37,486 nucleotides of DNA from Candidatus Atribacteria bacterium (GTDB lineage: Bacteria; Atribacterota; Phoenicimicrobiia; Phoenicimicrobiales; Phoenicimicrobiaceae), in NCBI GenBank assembly GCA_003513845.1, contig DOTB01000063.1, positions 1 through 37,486 on the forward strand. Direction: 5' to 3'. Shown in pieces: positions 15,573-23,941 of the stretch. Under the pieces are notes generated by a model. That model did no database searches. It saw nothing but the letters and a program-made list of their open reading frames with translations, and was not told where the DNA came from. Both the position numbers and the translations under genes were made by a program. The stretch's first letter is position 1. Each line of letters opens with the position of its first letter.

Positions 15573-16174
15573 AAGGAAAAGAAAATATCAAACATTTAGG
15601 AATAATGGGTGGAGTATTTGACCCCATACATTATGGACATTTATTTACCGCTGAAGAAGCAAGGATTGAATTTAAGTTAGATAAAGTAATATTTGTTCCA
15701 TGTCGGGAACCGGTTCATAAAAGAGAAAATAGTATTTCTGATCCAGAACACCGATATTTAATGACTGTACTGGCTATCAGCAATAATCCTTTTTTTGAAG
15801 TATCTAAAATTGAACTTAATCGACCAGGTCCTTCTTACTCTATCGATACAGTAAAAGAATTTTTTAAAAAATATAATCATGGAATAGAAATATTTTTTAT
15901 AACTGGTGCTGATGCTTTCTTGGAGATAGATTCCTGGTATAAGAGTGAAGAATTAATTAAACTTTGTCAATTTGTTGCTGCTACTCGCCCTGGATATGAT
16001 TTAAACAGGTTAGACCAAAGATTTAAAAAAATAATTAAAATTATGGAGATTCCCCCCTTGTCTATATCTTCTACAGATATTAGAAGAAGGGTAAGAGAGG
16101 GCAAAAGTATTAAATACCTAGTTCCTTATAAAGTGGAAGAATACATATACAAAAATAGATTATATCAAAGATAA
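15566..16174 (+). CDS. nadD: Nicotinate-nucleotide adenylyltransferase, probable ATT start
   Basis: NadD joins NaMN and ATP to make deamido-NAD. The protein has the nucleotidyltransferase motif [12 protein letters not shown], then [20 protein letters not shown], and the late motif [15 protein letters not shown]. Length is normal. The first standard start in frame is ATG at 15605, which would begin at MGGVFD and lose the first beta strand (KHLGI) that the family has before GG. The frame is open upstream, contains no ATG, GTG or TTG back to a TGA at 15539, and has a GGAGGA site six bases before ATT at 15566. I therefore place the start at that ATT; if it is not used, the gene starts at 15605. 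It is followed by yqeK. Confidence 0.9.
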   Translation: MLKGKENIKHLGIMGGVFDPIHYGHLFTAEEARIEFKLDKVIFVPCREPVHKRENSISDPEHRYLMTVLAISNNPFFEVSKIELNRPGPSYSIDTVKEFFKKYNHGIEIFFITGADAFLEIDSWYKSEELIKLCQFVAATRPGYDLNRLDQRFKKIIKIMEIPPLSISSTDIRRRVREGKSIKYLVPYKVEEYIYKNRLYQR

Positions 16175-16199
16175 TATTTTGGTTTTTTTGGAGATGAGA

Positions 16200-16775
16200 A
16201 TGGATATTGAATTGATAAAGATAAGATTAAGGGAAATGATGAGCAAAGAGAGATTTGACCATTCGATTAATGCTTCTCAAGTAGCTCGAAAGTTAGCTTT
16301 AAAGTATAATTATCATGATGTAAATAAAGCAGAAGTAGCCGGGCTATTGCATGATTGTGCTAAAGATTTAGATTATAGCACCTTAGAGAAGATGATAGTA
16401 AAATATAATATAAAAACTGATGAAATTATTCGGAAAATTCCTAAATTATTACATCCTTTAGTAGGTGCAGCAATGGCGGAAAAAGAATTTAATATTCAAG
16501 ATCCAGCTATTTTAAAGGCAATAAGATCACACAGTACTGGAACATCCCAGATGTCCCTGTTAGATAAGATAATTTATCTAAGCGATAAAATTGAACCTTT
16601 GAGAAATAATGATGGAGTTGAAGAAACAAGGAAAATAGCAGAGTTTAGTTTAGATAAAGCGGTATTAAAGGTTTTGGATAGTGGATTATTATATTTAATT
16701 AGTAAAGGTTCTCTAATCCACCCTGTTACAATTGAAGCCCGCAATGATATCTTAAGCAAGGTGGTTTTTGCTTGA
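16200..16775 (+). CDS. yqeK: YqeK-type HD-domain nucleotide hydrolase
   Basis: YqeK proteins are HD-domain hydrolases, shown in some species to cleave diadenosine tetraphosphate symmetrically. The product has the HD pattern: FDHSINAS near the start, LLHDCAKDL (catalytic HD), LLHPLVGA and a late IRSHSTG with IIYLSDKIEP. I chose ATG at 16200, six bases after a TTGGAG site, giving 191 residues; in-frame starts at 16179 (TTG) and 16194 (ATG) are possible but less well placed. The order nadD-yqeK-...-rsfS is conserved in Bacillota. The stop overlaps the ATG of the next gene. Confidence 0.88.
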   Translation: MDIELIKIRLREMMSKERFDHSINASQVARKLALKYNYHDVNKAEVAGLLHDCAKDLDYSTLEKMIVKYNIKTDEIIRKIPKLLHPLVGAAMAEKEFNIQDPAILKAIRSHSTGTSQMSLLDKIIYLSDKIEPLRNNDGVEETRKIAEFSLDKAVLKVLDSGLLYLISKGSLIHPVTIEARNDILSKVVFA

Positions 16776-17959
16776 TGTATGAAAATAATTTAGAAAAGAA
16801 GATAAAAAGAAATAGTAGAAAATATCTAAGAAAGAAAAAAGATAAAAAATTTTTCTTAATTGTATTTTCTATTTTTCTATTAGCCATTTTAATTATTTTC
16901 TTTAAATATTTAGGAATATTTCCGTTTAGTTCAGATATATTATCCTTTAATCGAATAAATATACTAATTGTGGGTTGCGATGAAGTTGAAAATCATGGAC
17001 GTGCCGATACCATAGTGCTTTTAAGTATCTCCCCTAAGGCTAAGGATGCTCTTATTTTATCTATACCTCGAGATACCCGAGTGGAAATCCCCGGGAGAGG
17101 AATGGATAAAATAAACCATGCCTATGCCTTTGGGGGAATAGATTTAATAAGTAAAACAGTCAGATCATTTTTAGATATCCCTCTCCATTTTTATGTTGTA
17201 GCTGATTTTGAAGGCTTTGTTAGTATAATTGATGCTTTAGGTGGAGTAGAAGTTGATGTAGAAAAAGAAATGTATTATGTGGATAAAGCAGGAGGGGTAA
17301 AAATTGACCTTCATCCTGGGAAGCAAATATTGGATGGTGAAAAAGCATTAGAATATATTAGATTCAGGCAGGATAAATTAGGTGATCTAGGCAGGATAAA
17401 AAGGCAGCAAAAATTAGCCATTGCTCTGGTTAATAAGATAATGAAATATAATTCTGTACTAAAAATTCCCCAACTATTAGAAGAAGTAAAAGATTGTATT
17501 AATACTAATATAGAATTGCAAGATGCAGTCACTTTAGCCAATTTGTTTAGTGGTGTAAGCCAGGAAAAGTTTAAATTTGAAACTATTCAGGGTACCCCAA
17601 TTTACATTGAGGGAATCAGTTATTTAGAACCAAATGTGGAAGAAGTACGACAAAGAATTAACTCACTGCTTTACAGTCAAAATAGTGGCATAAAAGTAGA
17701 GGTTTTAAATGGAAGTGGTCTATCAGGTATTGCTCATAGAGTGGCTAAAGAATTAGAATTGCAGGGGTTTGAAATTGTGAATATTGGTAATGCAGATAAT
17801 TTTAATTATGAAAAAACTAAAATTGTAGTTTGCTCAAAAAAGATAAATTTAGATAATGAATTTAAACGATTATTTAAAGATTTTGAAATGGTTAAAGATT
17901 ATCAAGCCGATGCTGACTTAGATTTAGTTATAATATTAGGGAAGGATATGACAGAATAG
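16775..17959 (+). CDS. LytR-CpsA-Psr (LCP) family glycopolymer ligase
   Basis: LCP proteins attach lipid-linked glycopolymers to peptidoglycan or other acceptors on the outer face of the inner membrane. The protein has a Lys-rich cytoplasmic tail, one membrane helix (about 26-46), then the LCP domain (about 60-230) with ADTIVLLS, the pyrophosphate-binding arginine region SIPRDTRVEIPG, DKINHAYAFGG and EYIRFRQDKLGDLGR. A LytR_C domain occupies about 300-385 (VEVLNGSGLSGIA). The ATG at 16775 overlaps the yqeK TGA. Its TAG stop starts a TAGTCGT repeat array. Insertion of an LCP gene between yqeK and rsfS is also seen in some Clostridia, from memory. Confidence 0.92.
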   Translation: MYENNLEKKIKRNSRKYLRKKKDKKFFLIVFSIFLLAILIIFFKYLGIFPFSSDILSFNRINILIVGCDEVENHGRADTIVLLSISPKAKDALILSIPRDTRVEIPGRGMDKINHAYAFGGIDLISKTVRSFLDIPLHFYVVADFEGFVSIIDALGGVEVDVEKEMYYVDKAGGVKIDLHPGKQILDGEKALEYIRFRQDKLGDLGRIKRQQKLAIALVNKIMKYNSVLKIPQLLEEVKDCINTNIELQDAVTLANLFSGVSQEKFKFETIQGTPIYIEGISYLEPNVEEVRQRINSLLYSQNSGIKVEVLNGSGLSGIAHRVAKELELQGFEIVNIGNADNFNYEKTKIVVCSKKINLDNEFKRLFKDFEMVKDYQADADLDLVIILGKDMTE

Positions 17960-18003
17960 TCGTTAGTGAATAGATGTTAGTAGGACAGGCGTCTTGCCTG
18001 TCC
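17957..18003. repeat. Heptad repeats plus GGACAGGC hairpin after the LCP gene
   Basis: TAGTCGT (its TAG is the LCP stop codon), TAGTGAA, TAGATGT and TAGTAGG run in register. An 8-bp hairpin follows, GGACAGGC (17983-17990) with GCCTGTCC (17996-18003) around a five-base loop. No T tract follows it, so a terminator role is uncertain. The region 17960-18315 contains no gene. Confidence 0.75.
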
Positions 18004-18045
18004 ATACTTGTGCCCGCAAAAGCAGATAGGTTAAAAACATAATTT

Positions 18046-18188
18046 AAAACTCAAAATTTTTCTTAAAACTAATTAAGAATCCAGAATTCAGGAGCTAGGA
18101 GTCAGAATATAGTATTATATATATGATTACTACCCAAAAAGCAAACAATATGGGAATGTAGGGGCACGATGCATCATGCCCACGGGAA
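18046..18188. repeat. Dispersed repeat copies: TCAG-type block and GGGGCACGATGCAT element
   Basis: Bases 18046-18120 are a near-identical reverse-strand copy of about 1362-1440, differing in only a few places. They include the words AGAATCC, AGAATTC, AGGAGCT and AGGAGTC. Bases 18122-18188 repeat the left part of the element at 9603-9665, including its 20-bp palindrome (here 18162-18181). The two blocks adjoin, so unrelated repeat families are stacked in one spacer. Confidence 0.8.
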
Positions 18189-18203
18189 ACATTATACTGA
18201 ATT

Positions 18204-18298
18204 CTGGCTTTTGACTCCTATCTTGTTTACGAGATATGATTTACAATATACAAAATATAAAACGCTAACGGCTATTCACTATCGACTAACGACTAATA
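18204..18298 (-). repeat. Composite heptad element, reverse orientation, before rsfS
   Basis: Read on the minus strand, about thirteen 7-bp units run in perfect register: TAGTCGT, TAGTCGA, TAGTGAA and TAGCCGT, then TTGTATA/TTGTAAA/TCGTAAA, then CAAGATA, then GGAGTCA and AAAGCCA. This is the same order of word families as at 13313-13424. The element ends immediately before the rsfS ribosome site. Confidence 0.88.
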
Positions 18299-18315
18299 AA
18301 GAAGGAGGTGTGTTT

Positions 18316-18693
18316 TTGAAAAAAAATTCTTTAAACATTGCTAAAATAGCTGCAGCTGCCGCAGTAGAGAAAAAAGCAAAAGACACGGTAATATTGAATC
18401 TAAGCAAATTAACTTTAATTGCTGACTATTTTGTAATTACTACTGGTGATTCAGAACCTCAATTAAAAGCAATAAATAATTTTATAATGAAAAAAATGAA
18501 AGAGAGTGAAATTAGATTATTACATTGTGAGGGCAGACCGGAGACAGGATGGATTTTATTGGATTATGGAGATGTAGTAGTTCATATATTTTCTAAAGAA
18601 AAAAGAGAGTTTTACGATTTAGAATATATATGGCAGGAGGCAAAGAGGATTCGACTTTTAAAGAGAAAAGTCCAAAAGGAGGAGGAGCAATGA
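18316..18693 (+). CDS. rsfS: Ribosomal silencing factor RsfS
   Basis: RsfS binds ribosomal protein uL14 and blocks subunit joining when nutrients are short. The 125-residue product has the family core: AAAVEKKAKDTVILNL, the DYFVITTGDSEPQLKAI segment, EGRPETGWILLDYGDVVVHIF and REFYDLEYIW. The start is TTG at 18316, five bases after a strong AGGAGGTG site. The open frame upstream runs through the repeat element and should not be counted. It overlaps the next gene by four bases (ATGA). Confidence 0.94.
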   Translation: MKKNSLNIAKIAAAAAVEKKAKDTVILNLSKLTLIADYFVITTGDSEPQLKAINNFIMKKMKESEIRLLHCEGRPETGWILLDYGDVVVHIFSKEKREFYDLEYIWQEAKRIRLLKRKVQKEEEQ

Positions 18694-19067
18694 GTGCTCG
18701 TGAAGAGGGAAAAGGGAGTTGGATTTTTGGATTAATAATATTAGTAATTGGTATAATATTTATAGTAGAAAATTTTACAGATTTGGAAATATGGGGAAGA
18801 GTATGGAACCTATGGCCACTGATTTTAGTTATCTGGGGAATTAAAGAAATATGGCAAAATAAATCAATTTTTTTTGGGATAATACTAATTGCCATAGGAG
18901 GTATATTTTTGGGTAAATATTTTTTTGATTTTGTGATATAAGAAAATATCTGGAGATTTTGGCCCATACTGATAATTGCTTTGGGAATTGATCAAATTTT
19001 TAAATCCTTTGGATCAGGTAAAATTAGAGCCAAGGGAAAAGCAAAAGAAGAAGAAGAAGAGATATAG
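18690..19067 (+). pseudogene. LiaF/DUF5668-like membrane protein interrupted by an in-frame TAA
   Basis: The frame opens at ATG 18690 (GGAGGAG site, overlap ATGA with rsfS) and stops at TAA 18939-18941 after 83 residues. The same frame then continues without another stop for 41 codons to TAG at 19065. The protein consists of two similar units: helix, about 15 residues, WPLILVIWGIKEIW in the first; helix, about 15 residues, WPILIIALGIDQIF in the second. The TAA falls inside the second unit, between VI and ENIWRFWP. This is best read as a recently broken gene, a sequencing error or a read-through case. The pattern resembles LiaI/LiaF-type transmembrane regions; function unknown. Confidence 0.68.
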
Positions 19068-19072
19068 TTCTT

Positions 19073-20140
19073 TTATTTTTTATTTCTTTTATTTTTTAAC
19101 TTTTTAATTTCCAATAAAAGGACGATTGCCCCGATGAACAAATTAAAATAAAAGACTATAAATCTCCAAGCCCCAACAAAAAGTCCCAAAAGATGATAAG
19201 GGACAAAGAGCGAAAATAAAGTTGCAAAGCCTAGTTCTGCTGTACCACTTCCACCCGGGGTAGGCATAAAAGGTAAAATAAAATAAAATATAATTTGTGT
19301 TATTAACACTTGAGAGAAATTAAATTTTAAGTTAAATCCCCAGAGAAGTAAGGGGGCTATTAAGAAAAAGGTGCCCCAGAAGATAATGGTATATAGGGTA
19401 GCTAATAATAATTTAACCCAATTTTCTTTTATTAGATAAAAACTTTTATGAAATTTTCTAATTTCGAAAATTATTTTCTCAGTTAAACTCGATACTTTTT
19501 CTTTTTTGAAAAAGTTAGAAAGACAGGGAAATTGTTTAATTCTAAAGATTATTTTTATCATCCTTTCTGGGTGTCTTACCACTAAAATGAATAGGTAAAT
19601 AAGTAAAAGAGAGAATAAGGTAACCAGGATAACAAGAATTGCAGAAAAAGTAACATAACTGGTAATTGTTTTGCTAAAGAAGAAGAAAACGATAGGAGTA
19701 GTGATTGAAAAGACCAGTGTTTTAAGTAAAGGAATAACAGTGGCTATCATTGTCGCCTTGCCCAGGGGTATTTTATATTTAAGATTTTTATTAAATAAAT
19801 ACATTTGAGCGGGCAAAGTCCCGGAGAAAAAAGGAGTTATGCTACCGGCAAAGTTACTGATATAGTGCACTTTTAAAGCTTCCACAAAGGTAATTTTTTC
19901 ATTAACTGCCTCTACGATCGTTTTTATTCTGAGGGCGGCTATTATAGCAGAAAATACTATTAAAATAAAAGATAAAAAAAGGTATTTTTTATTAACATAA
20001 GATAAACTTGTCAAGACATTCTGGTTAGTAGTAACAAAAGTAATAAATAAAAAGGTAATTATTCCAATAACTAAGGAAATTATTAATCCTTTAAAAATTC
20101 TTTTTTTATCTAAAATTAATTCGTTCAAATAATCGTTCAC
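19073..20140 (-). CDS. Flippase-like / LPG-synthase-type membrane protein (UPF0104)
   Basis: This 355-residue polytopic protein of the lysylphosphatidylglycerol synthase TM / 'flippase-like' family (PF03706) has about eight to nine membrane segments. The signatures are SNFAGSITPFFSGTLPAQ near residue 94 and the conserved FMPTPGGSGTAELGFA motif near 292. No C-terminal aminoacyl-transferase domain is present, so lipid lysinylation is unlikely; such stand-alone members are thought to act in glycolipid transport or assembly. The start used is GTG at 20140, but GGGG abuts it; TTG at 20128, with better spacing, is an alternative. It converges with the upstream LiaF-like gene and is flanked at its 5' side by heptad repeats. 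Confidence 0.88.
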   Translation of the reverse strand: MNDYLNELILDKKRIFKGLIISLVIGIITFLFITFVTTNQNVLTSLSYVNKKYLFLSFILIVFSAIIAALRIKTIVEAVNEKITFVEALKVHYISNFAGSITPFFSGTLPAQMYLFNKNLKYKIPLGKATMIATVIPLLKTLVFSITTPIVFFFFSKTITSYVTFSAILVILVTLFSLLLIYLFILVVRHPERMIKIIFRIKQFPCLSNFFKKEKVSSLTEKIIFEIRKFHKSFYLIKENWVKLLLATLYTIIFWGTFFLIAPLLLWGFNLKFNFSQVLITQIIFYFILPFMPTPGGSGTAELGFATLFSLFVPYHLLGLFVGAWRFIVFYFNLFIGAIVLLLEIKKLKNKRNKK

Positions 20141-20150
20141 CCCTTTAAAC

Positions 20151-20220
20151 TAGTCGTTAGTGAATAGTCGTTAGTATTTAGTATATAATATATAGTAAAG
20201 AAAAGGAAGATAGAATAGGA
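20151..20220. repeat. Heptad array upstream of the flippase-like gene
   Basis: TAGTCGT, TAGTGAA, TAGTCGT, TAGTATT, TAGTATA and TAATATA run in exact register from 20151. TAGTAAA and purine-rich units follow. It lies between the 5' ends of two divergent genes, so here the TAG-type words do not follow a stop codon. Confidence 0.85.
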
Positions 20221-20257
20221 ATTAAAATTATAGAAGTATAGGTGTATTGCTATATGC

Positions 20258-20372
20258 CCTCAATAAGCTATATTAGACTGAAGGACAGGCGTTCCCCTTT
20301 ACTCGTTTTCACGAGCACATGTTTCACAGGGACAAGTCCGTCTGTTGAGGTAGTTGCTCGATTCACCGAGTG
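20258..20372. other. GC-rich structured intergenic island
   Basis: Within an AT-rich spacer, bases 20281-20340 are 31/60 G+C. CCTCAA (20258-20263) can pair with TTGAGG (20345-20350), enclosing a CTCG/CGAG hairpin (20302-20305 with 20312-20315). Another CTCG/CGAG hairpin follows (20357-20360 with 20367-20370). It does not show the 7-bp period. It may be a structured RNA leader for the DUF554 gene, a mobile-element remnant or another dispersed repeat. A TATAAT hexamer lies downstream at 20408-20413, but its -35 is poor. Confidence 0.4.
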
Positions 20373-20462
20373 CGTTAAAAGATACTATTGATTATTGAAT
20401 TTTAGAGTATAATAATAAAAAAATGATTAGAATATTAAATTATTTAAAAGGATGATTCATTA

Positions 20463-21146
20463 ATGAAAGGGACCATTGTAAATGTAATAGCTATTTTTTT
20501 GGGATGTTCAGTAGGATTTATTTTGAAGAGTAAATTCCCTGAAAAAATCGGAAAGATTATTATGCAAGCTTTAGGGTTGGTTTCTTTATTAATTGGTATG
20601 CAGATGGCTCTTAAAACAAACAATATCTTATTAATAATCTTTTCTTTGGTGATTGGTGGGATAATAGGAGAATTAATGGGGATTGAAGAAGGATTAGAAA
20701 GATTTGGAGAGAAGATAAGGTCAAAATTTAAAGGTAACACTGCTTCTGAAAGATTTGTTGAGGGATTTATTACTGCCAGCTTGTTATATTGTGTTGGCTC
20801 TATGGCTATAATGGGTGCACTCAAAGAGGGGTTAAGTGGTAATCCAGATATACTCTATACTAAATCATTGTTGGATGGAGTTACTTCTATTGCCTTTACT
20901 GCCGCCATGGGGATAGGGGTGTTGTTTTCTACAATTCCGGTATTTTTGTATCAAGGAGGAATTACTTTACTGGCTCAATTGATTAAAGATTTTCTCTCTC
21001 CAGAGGTAATAAATGAAATGACTGCTGTGGGAGGAATTTTAATATTGGGCCTAGGCTTTGGATTATTGGAGGTCAAAAAGATTAAAGTAGGAAATTTACT
21101 ACCAGCTATCGTGGTTGCCGCTATTTTAGCAACAATTTTTAGTTGA
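20463..21146 (+). CDS. DUF554 family membrane protein
   Basis: The 227 residues form about seven hydrophobic segments. The N-terminal GTIVNVIAIFLGCSVGF, the mid GGIIGELMGIEEGLERFG and SLLYCVGSMAIMGALKEG segments, and LLDGVTSIAFTAAMGIGV are hallmarks of DUF554 (YdfK-like). The family is thought to be a transporter or channel, but no substrate is known to me. The start is ATG at 20463 with an AAAAGGATG site at longer spacing. It is followed 47 bp later by the large signalling gene. Confidence 0.88.
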   Translation: MKGTIVNVIAIFLGCSVGFILKSKFPEKIGKIIMQALGLVSLLIGMQMALKTNNILLIIFSLVIGGIIGELMGIEEGLERFGEKIRSKFKGNTASERFVEGFITASLLYCVGSMAIMGALKEGLSGNPDILYTKSLLDGVTSIAFTAAMGIGVLFSTIPVFLYQGGITLLAQLIKDFLSPEVINEMTAVGGILILGLGFGLLEVKKIKVGNLLPAIVVAAILATIFS

Positions 21147-21193
21147 AATAGTAAAAGAGCCAAGATTAAAAGGATACAAAAGGGTATATACAA

Positions 21194-23770
21194 ATGAAGT
21201 CAGAATTTAAACAGAGAAATAAAAATGATAAAAATTTAAAACAAAAAATATGGATAGAAAGAATCAAAGAGAATAAAGAAGTATTTGTAGTAGCTGGTAT
21301 GGTTATATTTTTAAGTATTATAGTCTACTTGAGTGAGGTCTTAGATATTCCCCATTACTTTTTTGGTTTTCCAAGAACTACAGTAAACAGGGGAGAAGCC
21401 CTTTTTCTAATTATTCTAATAATTTTAATCGGTAGTACAGCAATTATTATAATTAAGCGTATTATTGGTGAACGCAGAAAATATTTAGATATCTTGAGGG
21501 AGTCAGAAGAAAAATACCATACCCTCTTTGATAATATGCCGGGGGCTTATTATCGTGCAGATATAGAAGGGAATATTCTGCTGATAAATCCTCACGGAGC
21601 CAAATTGCTGGGCTATAACTCTCCCCAAGAGATTATAGGGAAAAATCTGGCGAAGGATTTATATTATATCCCTGAAGATAGAAAGGTATTTTTAGAAGAA
21701 CTGAAAAAAAGAAAAGGAAATATTAAGGATTATGAAGTAACCTTGAAAAGAAGAGATGACACTCCGGTTACCGTCTCCACTTCCAGCCATTATTATTATG
21801 ACAAAGAAGGGAATATTGCCGGAGTAGAAGGTATCTTTGTGGATATTACTGATCGAAAAAAATCAGAAAAAGCATTACAACAAAGCCAGCAAGAATTTGC
21901 CAGTCTTTTTCATAGTAGTCCTGAAGCCCTGGTCTATTTGGATGAAAAAGGCAATATCTTAGATTTAAACCCCCGCTTTACTGAGCTTTTTGGTTACACC
22001 TTAGAAGAGGTTAAAGGTAGAAATATCAATGATGGGATGATTCATCCCCCGAATAAAATAGAAGAAGGGAAAGATTTAGATAAGATAGCCTTATCTAAAG
22101 GATATTTTAATTATGAGACTATTAGAAAGAAAAAAGATGGAACTTTATTCCCTGTCTCTATCTCTGGTTCTAATATTTTAATTGATGGCCAATTGAAGGG
22201 TATAATAGGAACCTACATAGACATCACCGAACGTAAACAGAATGAGAAATTACAAGGGGTCTTATACAATATCTCTAAAGCAGCCAACTCCCCTATGTCT
22301 CTCAATCAGCTTTATAAAACTATCCATAAGGAATTAAGTGCCATTATCGATACCACCAACTTCTATATCGCTCTTGTCGATGAGAAAGAAGATAAGATCT
22401 ACTTTCCCTATCATCAAGATGAGAAGGATAATGATTTCCCCATTCTAAAGATAAGCAGTATCAATACTCTTACTACTTGGGTGATCAGAACTGCTCAACC
22501 ACTACTGGTGAATAAGAGGCAGATTGATGATATGATAGCCCAGGGGGCATTAACTCCCTGGGGGACTGTAACCGATAATTCTATCTGGTTAGGTGTCCCC
22601 TTAAAGGTGGAAGATAAGGTAATTGGGGCTATGGTGGTCCAGAGCTATACCAATCCCAATCTTTATACCGAAAAAGACATAAAGCTTATGGAATTCGTCT
22701 CCTCCCAGGTAGCTACCGCCATAGAGCGTAAAAGAACCGAAGAGAAAATCAAATACCTAAGCTTCCATGATGCTCTAACTGGTCTTTACAATCGCGCCTA
22801 CTTTGAGGAAGAATTAAAAAGACTGAATAACCCCCGTTATTATCCTCTAAGTTTAATATCTATAGATGTCAATGGACTCAAGGTAATAAACGATACCTTT
22901 GGTCATAATGAAGGAGATAAACTTTTGCAACACTTTGCCCAACTTCTTACTTCCGTCTCCCGCAAAGGAGACATATTTGCCCGTATCGGGGGAGATGAAT
23001 TTGCCATTCTTCTCCCCTCTACCACTTCGGAAGAGGCCCGTAGCTTTTGTGAAAGGATCAAAAGGGCCTGCGAGAAGGATAAGATCAGACCAATCTATCT
23101 AAGGCCGAATATCTCTTTAGGTTATGCTACACAGGAGGGAAAATATCGGGATATAGAAACTATTCTTAAAGAGGCTGATAATAGGATGTATCAGAATAAG
23201 CTATTTAGTGCCAAATCTAAAGAAAAATATCTCTTGGATTCTTTTTCTGCGATGCTGGCTGAGCGGGACCCCCATACTAAAGATCATTCTCAAAAACTTC
23301 AAGAGTTAGCTTTAGCTTTTGGCAAAGAGATAGGTCTTACCGAATACCAATTAGATAACTTAAAGCTCTTAGCCCTTTTATACGATATCGGTAAGATAGG
23401 TACCCCCGATAGCATCCTCTTTAAGAACTCTGCTTTAACCTCTTCAGAATGGGAGAAGATGAAAGACCACACCCAAATAGGTTATCGTATGGTCAAAAAT
23501 ATCCCTGAATTTGCCCCTATTGCCCGAGAGATCCTTTACCACCATGAACACTGGGATGGTACTGGTTATCCCGCTGGTTTAAAGGGAGAAGAAATACCTC
23601 TACTTTCTCGTATCATCTCTATTGTCGATGCCTATGATGCGATGCAGTCTGTTCGCCCTTATAAAGGGAAATTGAGTAAGGAAAAAGCTTTAGAGGAGAT
23701 CAAAAGAGGTGCGGGTACCCAGTTTGACCCCCATCTGACAGAAGTATTCTTAAAGGTAGTAAAAACCTGA
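21194..23770 (+). CDS. Membrane PAS-PAS-GAF-GGDEF-HD-GYP c-di-GMP signalling protein with altered HD dyad
   Basis: Two membrane helices (about 30-48 and 69-89) are followed by PAS domains (about 105-225 and 232-350), a GAF domain (about 355-512), a GGDEF domain (520-675) and an HD-GYP domain (about 685-858). The cyclase motif GGDEF (599-603) is intact, with a possible inhibitory-site RxxD at 590-593 five residues before it. The HD-GYP domain has HHEHWDGTGYP (783-793), but the HD dyad reads Y730-D731 instead of His-Asp. It may therefore make c-di-GMP while its phosphodiesterase half is weak or purely sensory. G+C rises sharply along the gene: 16/60 at 21241-21300 against 34/60 at 22981-23040. 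This suggests a recombinant origin of the 3' two thirds. Confidence 0.92.
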   Translation: MKSEFKQRNKNDKNLKQKIWIERIKENKEVFVVAGMVIFLSIIVYLSEVLDIPHYFFGFPRTTVNRGEALFLIILIILIGSTAIIIIKRIIGERRKYLDILRESEEKYHTLFDNMPGAYYRADIEGNILLINPHGAKLLGYNSPQEIIGKNLAKDLYYIPEDRKVFLEELKKRKGNIKDYEVTLKRRDDTPVTVSTSSHYYYDKEGNIAGVEGIFVDITDRKKSEKALQQSQQEFASLFHSSPEALVYLDEKGNILDLNPRFTELFGYTLEEVKGRNINDGMIHPPNKIEEGKDLDKIALSKGYFNYETIRKKKDGTLFPVSISGSNILIDGQLKGIIGTYIDITERKQNEKLQGVLYNISKAANSPMSLNQLYKTIHKELSAIIDTTNFYIALVDEKEDKIYFPYHQDEKDNDFPILKISSINTLTTWVIRTAQPLLVNKRQIDDMIAQGALTPWGTVTDNSIWLGVPLKVEDKVIGAMVVQSYTNPNLYTEKDIKLMEFVSSQVATAIERKRTEEKIKYLSFHDALTGLYNRAYFEEELKRLNNPRYYPLSLISIDVNGLKVINDTFGHNEGDKLLQHFAQLLTSVSRKGDIFARIGGDEFAILLPSTTSEEARSFCERIKRACEKDKIRPIYLRPNISLGYATQEGKYRDIETILKEADNRMYQNKLFSAKSKEKYLLDSFSAMLAERDPHTKDHSQKLQELALAFGKEIGLTEYQLDNLKLLALLYDIGKIGTPDSILFKNSALTSSEWEKMKDHTQIGYRMVKNIPEFAPIAREILYHHEHWDGTGYPAGLKGEEIPLLSRIISIVDAYDAMQSVRPYKGKLSKEKALEEIKRGAGTQFDPHLTEVFLKVVKT

Positions 23771-23801
23771 TAGCCAGGTACGGCTTTAGGCTATATTTTT
23801 T
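23770..23801 (+). terminator. Probable intrinsic terminator after the GGDEF/HD-GYP gene
   Basis: ATAGCC (23770-23775) can pair with GGCTAT (23789-23794), followed by a run of six T with one preceding A. The stem is short, but the position right after the stop codon is apt. Confidence 0.45.
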
Positions 23802-23831
23802 GAATTTAAATATAATAATATAATAATTGCG

Positions 23832-23860
23832 TTGATTATTTGATCATTTAATAATATAAT
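23832..23860 (+). promoter_or_regulatory. Predicted sigma-70-type promoter for pgk
   Basis: TTGATT (23832-23837) and TATAAT (23855-23860) are separated by 17 bases, about 80 bp before the pgk start. The surroundings are very AT-rich, which raises the chance of a random match. Confidence 0.55.
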
Positions 23861-23941
23861 TAAACATATTTGTTATAATTAATTAAATAATTAAAAAATG
23901 TAACTGCTATATACTAATTCAAAATATTGGAGGTTATTAGG

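Noticed and set aside
18169..18315. Upstream extension of rsfS by 49 codons
   Set aside because: It is encoded by dispersed repeats; the TTG at 18316 has a strong AGGAGGTG site and matches the family N-terminus.
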